Below, piece after piece: positions 8,744 to 18,492 of a stretch of 21,878 nt of DNA. How positions within the stretch are numbered: the stretch's first letter is position 1; each line of letters starts with the position of its first letter. The notes under the pieces are model-generated. The model worked only from the letters and a program-made list of their open reading frames with translations, did not search any database and was not told the origin of the DNA. Origin of the DNA: Chara braunii (taxonomy: Eukaryota > Streptophyta > Charophyceae > Charales > Characeae); assembly GCA_003427395.1 (NCBI GenBank), contig BFEA01000080.1:2479164-2501041 (forward strand), read 5' to 3'. The position numbers and the translations under genes were made by a program.

Positions 8744-9685
8744 TTATGGGGGGAGATGGTATACCCCTGCGCAATCAAAAAAATTATTGTTGTTGTCATC
8801 ATAGTACGGTAAATCATTACACATGATGTCATTGCCCACATCAGACTGCTGGGTAGATGACAAATCAGTTGTAAAAAAATCTTCCAGAACAAGCGGGGGA
8901 ACCGGATCACCTACCTCCGCCAAAGTGTCGTTGTCAAACAATGATGACGATGCCTTTTGATCTTCAGCGGACTGTTGATAAGACTGTGAAATGAATATCA
9001 AGAAAACCTCCGGAGCAAGCGCCCGGATCGTCGCTCCCACGTCTGTCAAATCTCCATTATTCACTACAACAGACTGAGGCTGACATCCAAACGATGCTGA
9101 CACCATGTGATTGTCTCCCAATTCATCACACGCCTGAGCAAATGGACGTTGTTTCTGAACACAAAGTGGAATAATTGGTGACGTCGCTGCTGTAGATGTT
9201 GTAATTGTCACTAGTATTGCTCTTGTTGCCGCTGTTGATATTGTTGATGTTGTTGATGTTGTTGATGTTGTTAATGTTGTTGATGCTGTCCATGTCAGGC
9301 TATCCTGGCCTTCAGATGAGAGCAACTCACCTGATGGGCCGCCCGCGTCGCTCCGTGCTAGAAGCCTGGCAAACATGTCTTTCACCTGCGTCAGCATCCC
9401 ATCACACTCGTGTAGGGCAGTCATCGCCTGTGCTCTGTCATTCACATCCGACCGTCGAAGAGAGATCTGCTTATACAACTCTTCCTCCCCCCCATCTTAG
9501 ATCGCCTCTCCCTCCAAAAAGATGTCATACGGAAGGTTGCCATATTCTTGACTCATCAACGCATGCATCTCCTCCAGCTGCTGTTTATACAAGGTCACAA
9601 TGAACAGCGCAAAATCTGTCTGCATGGGCTGCAGGGTAGGAGGGGGTTCCCACAGCCTCCCATCATACATGGTCTCCGTGTCCAT
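8744..9685 (-). pseudogene. Unassigned open frame (~313 codons) broken by one stop; possible gene or pseudogene
   Basis: I do not recognise the product. On the minus strand, ATG at 9685 is preceded by an in-frame TAG a few codons upstream, which supports this start. Codons 1-62 encode a helix-prone segment (for example FALFIVTLYKQQLEEMHALM) up to TAA at 9499-9497. The same frame then continues open to 8744: another helical segment (TALHECDGMLTQVKDMFARL), a Thr/Ser tract from the trinucleotide-rich repeat, and an acidic, Asp/Asn/Gln-rich C-terminus (VLEDFFTTDL, LPYYDDNNNN). Acidic and aromatic tails of this kind occur in transcription activators, but no DNA-binding domain is visible. The TAA may be a real mutation, a sequencing error or an unrecognised intron boundary. 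Two ACGT-core motifs lie 100-140 bp upstream. Its codon texture differs from the neighbouring transposons, so it may be host-derived. Confidence 0.4.
9228..9286 (+). repeat. GTTGAT/GTTGTTGAT-type microsatellite
   Basis: Repeated GTTGATGTT units (about six) with single substitutions. On the minus strand they encode the Thr/Ser-rich tract of the open frame 8744-9685. Confidence 0.85.
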
Positions 9686-9790
9686 CTCTGCCGTCGTTGT
9701 TGATGTCCGAAGCTAAAACTGTTGCGCCGCGATCACGTTTTTTCAACAAATTCCAGTTGGCGCTGCCCCTGACCGCGCGTCGCGGGACAC

Positions 9791-9820
9791 CCACGTCACC
9801 AACATTAGCTGCCACGTGGC
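9791..9820 (-). promoter_or_regulatory. Two ACGT-core motifs (G-box and GACGTGG) upstream of the minus-strand frame
   Basis: GCCACGTGGC at 9811-9820 is a perfect palindromic G-box. CCACGTCACC at 9791-9800 reads GGTGACGTGG on the minus strand, an ABRE/bZIP-like site. They lie 106-135 bp upstream of the ATG at 9685. In plants, paired ACGT elements at this distance bind bZIP or bHLH factors. I see no TATA box. The regulatory role is inferred from motif and position only. Confidence 0.4.
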
Positions 9821-10184
9821 AAATGGGACGCCACGCGCGGCTGCCGGGCGAGCGCACAAGCCTAGCGACCGAGGAGCTCCCTCCCTCAGGCACTAGTCTA
9901 GCCGGCAGACCGGGCCTTCTTATGGGATTGTGATTGCTAATCGCGCCACTCTCCAGGTGTGTTGCGCAAATCATCATCGGCAACCCACATGGTCGCTGAG
10001 AGCGTTGGACAACAAAGACCTTTGCCATCAGCCAAGCAACTGCAATGCCAGTTGTGGTGTGCGCATGAGCACTCAGGTACAATACCGATAAAATTCCAGC
10101 CACACATCAATAATCCAGGAGAGCATCCCAAACGCTGGTGGCGAGAGGGCGGGGCCGTCTGAGAACCTGGGGCAGGTAAGGGGA

Positions 10185-10280
10185 AGTCAGAAGGATATTG
10201 CCACCAGCTCTACCTCCCTGGAGATGAGGGGGAGTCAGATGGATATTGCCACCAGCTCTACCTCCCCGGAAACCAAATCG
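10185..10280 (+). repeat. 48-bp tandem duplication spanning the LINE ORF1 start
   Basis: AGTCAG(A/T)(A/T)GGATATTGCC plus ACCAGCTCTACCTCCC recurs with a period of 48 bp (10185-10232, then from 10233). Because 48 is a multiple of 3, the duplication keeps the ORF1 frame (peptide DIATSSTS occurs twice). The first ATG in this frame, 10224, lies at the end of the first unit. Confidence 0.9.
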
Positions 10281-12959
10281 TGGGCGGAAAAGGTGAGAGA
10301 ATCCCCCACCTCCAAGGGGAGCGTCACGATTCAACGTCGGAAGGGAGGGGCTAATGGGGATGAAGGGGGGGAATGGAAGATCCCCCTAAGGAACCTGACA
10401 ACAGCAGGGGCGTACTTTATTTCTCGCCTTTTATCCTCCCCAGAGAATAGAATGTTGCAACAGGGGAGCAAAACATCTGTCGTCAAAGCACTTCCGGGGG
10501 ATGCAATCAAAACCAAGGATTCCCTGTTTACCCGCCATGTGAGCAATTGGACCTTCCATGACGACGCTGCCTTCAAGTCTACAAGCGATAAGGTGGGATG
10601 GATCAGGGACAAGTTAGCGGCATTCAAAGGATCCCCTGTGAGCGCACGCGATCTGTTTCTGATCCAACCCGCGTCATCGGCCGTCATTACGATCCTGTGT
10701 GTGTCAGAGGTAGATAATAGAACAATGGATGGATGGAGATCCCTCAGATGCGAAAGATCGGAGGTTCGCATCTATCCCTGCCCCCCCCCCCCAAAACCGC
10801 AACGACTGGAAGAGCGCAGAGATCAATTGATGAGGGAGCACTTTTGGGTCGAATTCCGACATATCCCTGTTGAAATTCAGGCCGCCTTTGTCCAAGACTT
10901 CGCTGAAAAATTTGATGTGGTAGACTTCATCGACCCATTGCCCCCTCATGCTGCTCGAAGGGATGACTATTTGATGCTCACCATCAATCTGGTGGACGAG
11001 CACGTCTTCTCAATCGATGACGTCATTCCCTTCTGTGTAGGGGGCAAGTTGTACCGCATTCACACTGCCCACAAACGCAGGCCTTGGTGCTTCAAATGCC
11101 AGGCCTACGGGCATCTGTTCTCTGAGATAGTTTGTGCCCGCCACCCCTCACACATTGCAAAACCCACAGGTAGGCTGTGTAAGGACCCCTTTGATGAGAC
11201 CAGGTGGTGGACGGTTGACCCAGGTTATGAGGGGTGGGTCTACATTGATACGCCTGATGGGAAGGAGGGGGAAATCAGAGGGTGGACGTCGGAAGGGCAA
11301 GTCGTTCCACGACAGAACTCCCAGCCCCCAGCGACATGGACCCCCCCTAAGTCCTTGGAAACCCACCTGAAGCACCCCACCCCAGTAGCCAAGAAGCAGG
11401 AAACCTGGAAGGTTGTTGGGACCAAAACAAAAGAAAACCTGCAGAAGAGACCAACGGATGCTGGCCTGCAAAAGAAGTCGACGGAGGTGGTTCTGCAGAA
11501 GAAATCGACCGGTACTAACCAAGAACCAGTGAGCATTGGGGATAACCAATTTGCTTGCTTAGGGGGGGAACAGTCCCCTGGGAGGGACCAGGTGACGCCT
11601 AAAGGAACAGACAAAGAACACAACTTAAACAATGAACCAGACGCGTCGCGCCGAATGCGTTTAAAGCAGCAGGCAAGAAGCCTGCAGCGCAGAACAATGC
11701 GCAGCAGCCGCAGCAGCCACAACACGAATAGGTGCAACATGTGCATCACCAGTCGTTAACACAGCAGCCACGACAACCGCAACACGAACAGCAGCATCAG
11801 CAGCCCTCAGGCCATACATCACAATCAGATCAAATGGAACGGATGGATGAGCAGCACAATCAGGCACAACAACATGGGTCAATACAACAGCAACAACAAC
11901 TGCTGCACAGCCAGATGTTGCAGCCACAACAGCCGCTGCACGACCAGATACAGCAACAACCTTCAGATCAAACGCAATAGCCTGAACAGAGAAATGCGCA
12001 TTTCTTGACCCCTGATTTCTGCTCCGATGCTTTCGGGCCACAGCACATGGACGTGGATACAACTCCACCTCCTTCGGACGTAGAAATGGAAGATCCCCCG
12101 AAAGATCCGGCTGACCCTGATGCACCCCCACAAGAGATGAGCTTAGACCAGAAGGTCCAAGTGGTGGCGGACTGGATACTCAAGCACTTACAATCGAACT
12201 GTCCGTATGAGAACGAAGAGTACTGGGACAGATCGTACATTGAATTGGTAACTCTTTTGAATAACAGTCCATCCCTGAGAACCGCACTGACATCTGGCCC
12301 GCCTCCCCACCTCACATGGGCGGAAGCTTTTCAGCGGATCTTGGCAGTCGCTCGTGGGCGGTTTCGGCCCGCATCCGCCTCCCCCCCCCATCCCTTCGAC
12401 AATGACCAGGATGGGATGGGAGGGAAAGCAAGAGGAAGGAATGACGTCCCGAAGACGTAAAGTGAGACAGCTTATAGAACGGGGCCTCTTCGAGACTCCT
12501 CCCTCCAAACCCAACAGCGTGTTGGTACTTCCCCTCAGGAAGACTGAAGGGAAATGGGAACTGGGTCTCTCCCCGGTGGGAGAATACTGGGGGGTCACGT
12601 TACACGGATGGGAGTTCGTATCCCAGGAAGAAGATCTATGGGAAAAAGCGAAAGCCTTCTCCTCTCAGTTGCGTACCTTCATCCCCAAACACTATGCCCC
12701 GGGGGCCAAGGCAGGCCTGAGATTCGAAGACTGCGATGTGCAAATGACGAAAAACGACCTGTACTTGCTCTTTGACCCAGGCAAGACGGCCAGCCTTGGC
12801 TGGTATAGTCACAATGCCCTCCTGGACCTGCAGTGCGCAAAGGTCAAGGTCAGTGAATTCTGGTCCGAAGACGACGTCTGCAGTTGCCTCTGTCCGATGG
12901 TCCGGAAAAAGATTTTACATCTCGACAGATGGGATGTCAAGCAATGGCATCCACTATGA
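10224..12959 (+). pseudogene. LINE ORF1: RNA-binding, zinc-knuckle protein with Q-rich tail and extra C-terminal domain (frameshifted)
   Basis: ORF1 proteins bind LINE RNA in ribonucleoprotein particles. From ATG 10224 (frame 3) the protein starts with ETKSWAEKV, common in plant LINE ORF1s. About residues 90-260 resemble the RRM/DUF4283-like region (DLFLIQPASSAVITILCV). A zinc knuckle follows: C289-x2-C292-x4-H297-x6-C304 (CFKCQAYGH...), with a longer final spacing than the classical CX4HX4C. A linker with three variants of LQKKSTE/LQKRPTD follows. A frameshift near 11640-11660 leads into frame 2, which encodes a Gln-rich tract (11702-11977) broken by TAG at 11729 and 11978, then an acidic Pro-rich stretch. 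A second frameshift in the C-rich run near 12380 returns to frame 3 and a folded-looking domain (WELGLSPVGEYWGVTL; LYLLFDPGKTASLGW) ending at TGA 12957. Joined it would be about 910 codons, long for an ORF1. The last domain is unassigned. Confidence 0.8.
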
Positions 12960-12988
12960 GATCCCAACCGCATTTAAATATTGGTACA

Positions 12989-15900
12989 ATGGATGACCTC
13001 GAAACATTATATTGCAAGAACCGCGCGTGGAAGAAGTATGTTGACTCAGCTCACTTGGACTTGCGCTCTATCAATGTAAATGGCTTAGCGTCTTGTAAAC
13101 CTGAGAATCGGCAAGCCATTTGGGACCAGCTCAAAGGAATAGGAGGCAGACGTTGGCCAAATGTGGTCTGTGTACAAGAAACGCACTTGCAAGACAATCC
13201 AGACCATGACAGGGCCCACAAACAAGTCTGGCCTCATGCTGCATATAGGGCGCACGCGCCCAGACCGGGCTCTGCTGGCGTTGCGATCTGGGTTCCCCTG
13301 ACTCCAGATTTCAGCCTGTCCACTGGGTAGTGGACGAGGAGGAGGGACGGTGGGCCTCAGTCTTGGGCATGCTTGAACTAGAATTGCTTTGTATTCTTTG
13401 CATTTACTCACCAAATTCGGTAAGTGAAAGGAGAGAGTTTTTTGCAAAGACAGGATCACAAGTCCCGAAAGGTATCCCTTTAGTCATAGCAGGGGATTTC
13501 AATACTACCCCCGATAGGTGGCTGGACAGATGGAATCCCCAGGACTCCCCCTCCTTTGCAGCAGCAGAAGACGAACAGATGCTTGCGGACTTCGGGGCAA
13601 CCCTCTTAGTCTTCGACACCTTCCGCCGCCTGCATCCCCAGGAACGAGCCTTTACATGCATACGAGACAGCAATCCGACACGACTATCCAAATCCCGTAT
13701 AGATCCTATCTTTCTCTCCAATGACCTGGAGGCGGCACTACGCTGGGCCCTGATTCTCCCACGCAGTCCCCATCCGGGACTGGACCATAAGACATGTGGC
13801 ATTATACTAACAATGAGTAAAAAACCCGATCAAGGTCCTGGCTTTTTCAAATTGAATGCCTCTTTGCTTAAGGACTCCTCCTTTGCGTACATGATTCACT
13901 CAGAATGGGAATTCTGGCGAAACCAAAAACACCTTTTTGACTCCCGCCTTGAGTGGTTCAACAATGACCTGATCTTCTTAGCAAGGAAATGCAAGGAATT
14001 TGCCAAAATCCAAGCAGCCCTACGTCATCATCTAGAAATGACGACACATAATGAACTCATATCCCTAGAACGACAGACAGAGTCACTAATCCCTAACTCC
14101 CCTCCCCAAGTATGGCAACAACTCACCTCTTCTATCCAAGAAGCAAAGGACTGACTCCTTCAATTTGCATTGCATAGATGGCAAGGAATGAGGATCAGAG
14201 GAAAAATGGCCAGGCTTACTCACGATGCCTCAATGGATACCCAGTTCTTCTCAATGGCCACTGCCCGTTCACGAAAAACGGCCATCGAGGCCTTCTACGA
14301 TCCGGAGGATAACAATACTATTGCCACAGACACGACACATTGCGCATTGATCACTAGAACATTCTTCAAGCAACTATATACGTCCCGGATCCCATCCCCT
14401 CATGGGGAAGAACGCGCCAAAGAAATACAAAACTTCCTGCATCCAATGGACCGACACATTTCCTTGTACCAGCGTGATAACCTGGAGAAAGAGCTAACAA
14501 AAGACGAAGTGTGGTCAGCACTCCTCCAGATGAGGGAAGATAAGACTCCCGATATTGACAGCTTTCCCAAAGAATTCTGGGAAGCCACATGGTCCGACCT
14601 GAGCACAGACCTGTGGGAGTACTATCAGTAAGTGTGGGAAGCTGGTGAGATGGGAGAAACCGTTAGCACAGGCGTGCTATCCCTTCTATACAAGAAAGGA
14701 AATAAAATGAACATCATAAATTACAGACCCATCACATTGCTCACCGTAGTATACAAAATGCTTGCAAAGGCACTGGCTAACCGCATGGCAGTAGTTTTGG
14801 AAGACATCATACATCCGACACAACCTGGATTCATGTTCGATAAGCATATACAGGAGAACATCCTGCTAGTCAATGACGTGGTACAGCTGGCACGACGACA
14901 TCGGGCCAATGTGGCAATCATCTTCATAGATTTCAAAAAAGCCTACGACCACGTAAACTGGGAGTTCTTAGACAGGTGTCTGGAAAGAATGAACTTCGGA
15001 CCTGTTTTCCGGCGCTGGATTAGGATCCTCCATACTCACGCCACCACTTGTGTTCAAGTCAACGGGACACTTGTGCCTTCATTTGAGCTCCAGCGCTCGG
15101 TAATGCAAGGTGACCCGATCGCCCCTTACCTCTTCCTGGTAATAATGGAGGCACTGTCTGCCAATCTTCGACATCCCAAGGACCTTACCCGAATCAAGAT
15201 ATCCAACATCCCTGAAGAGGCGATCCCTATATGTTCCCTTTTCGCAGACGATCTCACCATAATGATGGAAGCGACCGAATCTAACATGAAGGAGATCCAA
15301 CTGCTCATGGACAAGTTCTGCCTGCTCTCTGATATGTCTGTGAATTGGGGACAGAAGACGATGGGATGGTGGATGCACCATCAGGGGGGAAGGCCCTCGG
15401 AGCTCCCGCAGATTACATGGCGCCCCCATGAGGATCCCCTGAGGATTCTGGGGGCATTGGTCACCGCCAATGAGAAACCATCGTCCAATGACGCATGGCT
15501 GGCCGGACCGGTACAGTCCAAATTGGAGGAATGGAACAATAAACATACCTCCATCTTTGGGCGAGCACTCGTAATAAACAATGTTGTCCTGGCCACCCTC
15601 TGGTACAAAGCTATCCTATGGCCCTTGTCCGGGGGGGGGATCAAGACACTGAAACAACAGCTGGCGGGCTTCCTGTTGAGGGGTGACAGCAACAAATCGC
15701 ACGTCATTAGTCGAGTGGCATGGGAGTCAGTAATTCAACCCAAAAGTGGTGGAGGACTTGGAATTGTCGACCCAGCCACACAATTCCAAACTCTCATGAT
15801 CCGCTGGTTCCAACGTGTCATTTTCTCTACATCATCCCCTTTGGTCCCCTTGGCTCTGGCTCAAATTGCTGACCTGGCCCCGGAGTCCCCGCCTGAGACC

Positions 15901-17569
15901 GATCCGAGAATATGGCTTGAAGACAGGTATTGGAGGTTACCAAGGAAGTACAGGAACGGGGACCCTACTGACAACCATTGGGTGTACGTTATGCGTACCT
16001 AGAGGAAACTCCCCCCTCCGCCTCGGCCAACACCCGAGAGGTGGGAAGAGGTATTCAGGCAACCCCTTTTCGGTAATCGTCTAATAACGGATTCTGGTGG
16101 CCGCGTGCGGAATAGTTCCGATGCCCCATGGAAAGGCTGGGTAAAGCATGGTGTCCGGAGGGTCGGGGACCTCTGGGATAAGGAGGCCGGGAACTGGAAG
16201 AGCAAAGAAAGGATGCGTACATGGCTGTGATACTGTCACGGTACCGAGAAGGCTCTTAGCGACCTCATTGAGAGCTTCCCCCTCCATTGGTATACCATTC
16301 TCAGGAAGGGCCCTTGTATTAAGGAAGGAGATTGGGTGAGGCTACCTGACCAGGAGGAGGAAGTAGGGCACGTGCACCTTACAGGCCCAGGATATGCACT
16401 AATAGAAGGCTTTGTAATCCAAAAGGACGGCAGGCTGGAAGGAAACCAACAACCCTTTACATGGAGGAAGCAAAAGGATATGTATCGTATCAGAGTTATC
16501 GAGGAAGGGTGCCATCAGAGGGTGTACTGCCCGAGAACCCCAATTGAGGACCTCCCCTTAGACCCCAGTGAGTGGCAATGGAACTATCGCAATCCGGCCA
16601 GGAAAGGAGAGGACAACACACTGACACTATCCAATCTAAAAACTAAATCAGCCTACCGAATGCTTAGGCCTAAATGTAGACTGCGGGACCGTGTGGAGGA
16701 CAGGTGGTACCGCCATCTTAACATAGACCGTAGTCTCCTTAAGCCCATTCGATGGTTTGCGCACTATAGTTGCAGACCCGCCAAAATCTCAGCCCTCCAA
16801 TGGCAAATCGAGCACAGGTGTTTACCAACCAACGACTGGCTAATAGACCACACTCGGCTGGAACAGCAAAGGAAAGCACTACCATGGTGCCACAAGTGCC
16901 TTCAGTGCTTCCCGGGGACGAGGCGGGCAGAAACTATCGAACACATCTTTCTCCAATGCCCTGCGTCAATACTATTGTGGAGGAGCTAGAATCTGGCAAC
17001 ACATTGCTCCTCATGTAACGTGGCCGTGGGATTGGAGGGCCATACTCTTAGGATACTACCCTCCAATCCGGGGAAATACATTCGTGGAAAACATGTTCAG
17101 ACTAGGGAGGCGGAGCGTCCTATGGACTATATGGTGGAAGCGATGTATCCTGGAGATAGAGGGGGCGCAGGTAGAGGACAGAGAGACTATGGACCAAGTA
17201 CGAACGCCGGTCCAATATGAAATAGCAACCCAATGGAAAACAGCTAAAGATAAGCTTGACCTGTCATACACCAAGGGAGACATGAACAAGATTATCTCCT
17301 CATTCTGTGAAAACTGGTTGGGGGGGAATAGAGGAGGATGGGTAGCAGAGATAAAGTGGTCCGGATTTAATCAGTGTAAAGAAGCCCGGGGGGAATTGGA
17401 AAGGGATTACCAACTGGTTTTCCATGACTGGATTAAAGTGGACCCAGGCATCCCACTACGGCCAGTCCAGGACTTCGCAGACCCTTCCCCCCCCCCACCC
17501 GTTGTCCTTAGCGGAAACACTACCAGCGGCATGACGCAGGGTCATCTTCACCCTATCTGGATCTGGTAA
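12989..17569 (+). pseudogene. LINE ORF2: APE endonuclease, reverse transcriptase, zf-RVT (interrupted)
   Basis: ORF2 nicks the target DNA and primes reverse transcription there. The start chosen is ATG 12989, 29 bp after the ORF1 stop and just before LRSINVNGLASCK. Endonuclease motifs: VQETHL (catalytic Glu), GDFN at about 13492, SRID at 13693-13704, and LDH (His 13786-13788). A one-base frameshift near 13310 splits the domain. The RT begins after 14632 with YRPITLLTVVYKMLAKAL, FIDFKKAYDHVNW and MQGDPIAPYLF, and the intact FADD box is at 15241-15252. The C-terminus carries the zinc-binding zf-RVT pattern (WCHKCLQC at 16885-16908, EHIFLQCP at 16939-16962). Stops interrupt one continuous frame at 14152 (TGA), 14629 (TAA), 16000 (TAG) and 16228 (TGA). 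A frameshift near 16985 precedes the last segment, which ends at TAA 17567. Catalytic residues are largely intact, suggesting moderate age. Confidence 0.93.
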
Positions 17570-17580
17570 CATACTATTTC

Positions 17581-17651
17581 ATGGGACGCTGGACCCAGTT
17601 TCCAGCAGATGTAAGTATACCATGGGACGCTGGACCCGGTTTCCAGCAGAT
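17581..17651 (+). repeat. Two tandem H1 hairpin boxes (41-bp period) just after LINE ORF2
   Basis: ATGGGACGCTGGACCC is followed by (A/G)GTTTCCAGCAGATG, twice, with H1 hairpins at 17588-17606 and 17629-17647. They start 12 bp after the ORF2 stop codon, so they lie in the LINE 3' untranslated region. They are the same box seen in the free-standing repeats at 7.2, 7.9 and 18.0-18.6 kb. Confidence 0.9.
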
Positions 17652-17801
17652 GAAACTCCTGTGCATTCTTCTGTACTCTCGGCAGTCTTGGTATTTCCTT
17701 GGTCTGTCGCATTGTCGGCATCAAGCAATTGATCTGAGTTTCCTGGTTTTTATGGTTTTTATGCTGCATCATNATGTCNCACTCTCATTCTCTCATTCTC
17801 A

Positions 17802-17970
17802 GGCGCCCCATGGATAGGGGACTGAAGGCAGGGGTGGAGAAATGGAGGGAGAATCCACTGGTGCCCCCCAGTGCCCCCCTCCAATCCTCGACCTGGCTGC
17901 AAAATAGGCAAGGAAGGGATGACATTGATGATTTGACGACTTGATATGGGACGCTGGACCCGGTTTCCAG
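17802..17970 (+). repeat. Unit A of a ~160-bp direct repeat ending in an H1 box
   Basis: It starts GGCGCC, contains GGATAG, GGAGGGAGA(A/C)TCCACTGG and TGCCCCCC, and ends with GATATGGGACGC plus the H1 hairpin. It matches 18292-18444 across its whole length with many substitutions. Short ORFs across it on both strands are incidental. Confidence 0.85.
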
Positions 17971-17992
17971 TAAAAAAAAGAAACGATGTATC

Positions 17993-18128
17993 CAAGGGAG
18001 GCTGGACCCGGTTTCCAGCAGGTGCTGCTCCCCACCAACAGATGGAGCCTCCCCGACGGTGCTAGAGGTGTCTGCTCTTACCAGCACATCTAGCACCCGT
18101 TCGGNCTGTTCTCCAAAAAAAAAAANAA
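17993..18128 (+). mobile_element. SINE-like hairpin repeat, three-hairpin copy with A-tail
   Basis: The layout is AAGGGAG, H1 (18001-18019), AGGTGCT, H2 (GCTCC 18027-18031 with GGAGC 18044-18048), and H3 with a 9-bp stem (GGTGCTAGA 18058-18066 with TCTAGCACC 18089-18097). The A-tail is at 18115-18128, with one N. H1 and H2 match the other copies in sequence. H3 does not, although a hairpin is again present at the same place. The unit is too short to code, and an internal Pol III promoter is not obvious. Confidence 0.6.
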
Positions 18129-18181
18129 GTAGGTGGAGCGCAGGAGCTAGGGGAGGGGTACTGTTTTGCACAGGAATATTC

Positions 18182-18211
18182 ATGGGACGCTGGGACCGGT
18201 TCCCAGCAGGT
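18182..18211 (+). repeat. Isolated H1 box with compensatory base changes
   Basis: ATGGGACGC is followed by GCTGGGACCGGTTCCCAGC (box hairpin 18189-18207) and AGGTGAGGCTCCCCAC. Relative to the consensus, the stem pair A:T at positions 6:14 is G:C, and C.T at 7:13 becomes A:T, giving a perfect 7-bp stem. No H2 pairing arm or A-tail follows. Confidence 0.85.
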
Positions 18212-18291
18212 GAGGCTCCCCACAAAATTCTCAGAAATTTTCANTTTTCTTCAGTATTCTTCAGTAATTCATGCTATTGCAGAGTACAATG

Positions 18292-18444
18292 GGCGCCATG
18301 AGGATAGTGGGTGGATGGCAGAGGCTAGGGGATGGAGGGAGACTCCACTGGTGCCCCCCGGTGGTCCCCCCCCAATACCCGACCCTGCCGCAGGTTAGGC
18401 ATGGAAGAGTAGAGTGGATATGGGACGCTGGACCCGGTTTCCAG
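18292..18444 (+). repeat. Unit B of the ~160-bp direct repeat ending in an H1 box
   Basis: This is the counterpart of 17802-17970, offset by about 474-490 bp. It shares GGCGCC, GGAGGGAGACTCCACTGG, TGCCCCCCGG and the terminal box (from about 18420). Together with the following box copy it suggests a composite [unit + box + hairpin repeat + A-tail] that was duplicated. Confidence 0.85.
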
Positions 18445-18492
18445 CACGTTGGCGTCACTCTCATTGATGTACCGTGTGGCAAAGATGTATTC

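Larger units (their letters stand above)
10185..17569 (+). mobile_element. LINE (non-LTR retrotransposon, APE-type, L1-like), degenerate
   Basis: Two ORFs on the plus strand are separated by 29 bp. ORF1 (10224-12959) has a zinc knuckle. ORF2 (12989-17569) has an APE endonuclease, a reverse transcriptase with FADD, and a C-terminal zf-RVT-type zinc motif. This arrangement is typical of plant L1-like LINEs. The 5' boundary is placed at a 48-bp tandem duplication, but the true 5' end could be somewhat upstream (the ORF1 frame is open from 10092). The 3' end is uncertain: after the ORF2 stop come two tandem hairpin boxes (17581-17651), and candidate A-rich tails lie at about 17971, 18115 and 18622. 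Six stops and at least four frameshifts make it non-autonomous now. I found no target-site duplication by eye. Confidence 0.92.

Noticed and set aside
11661-12131. Ala/Val-rich minus-strand frame opposite the LINE Gln-rich tract
   Set aside because: CAG/CAA repeats read backwards give open Ala/Val/Leu-rich frames automatically.
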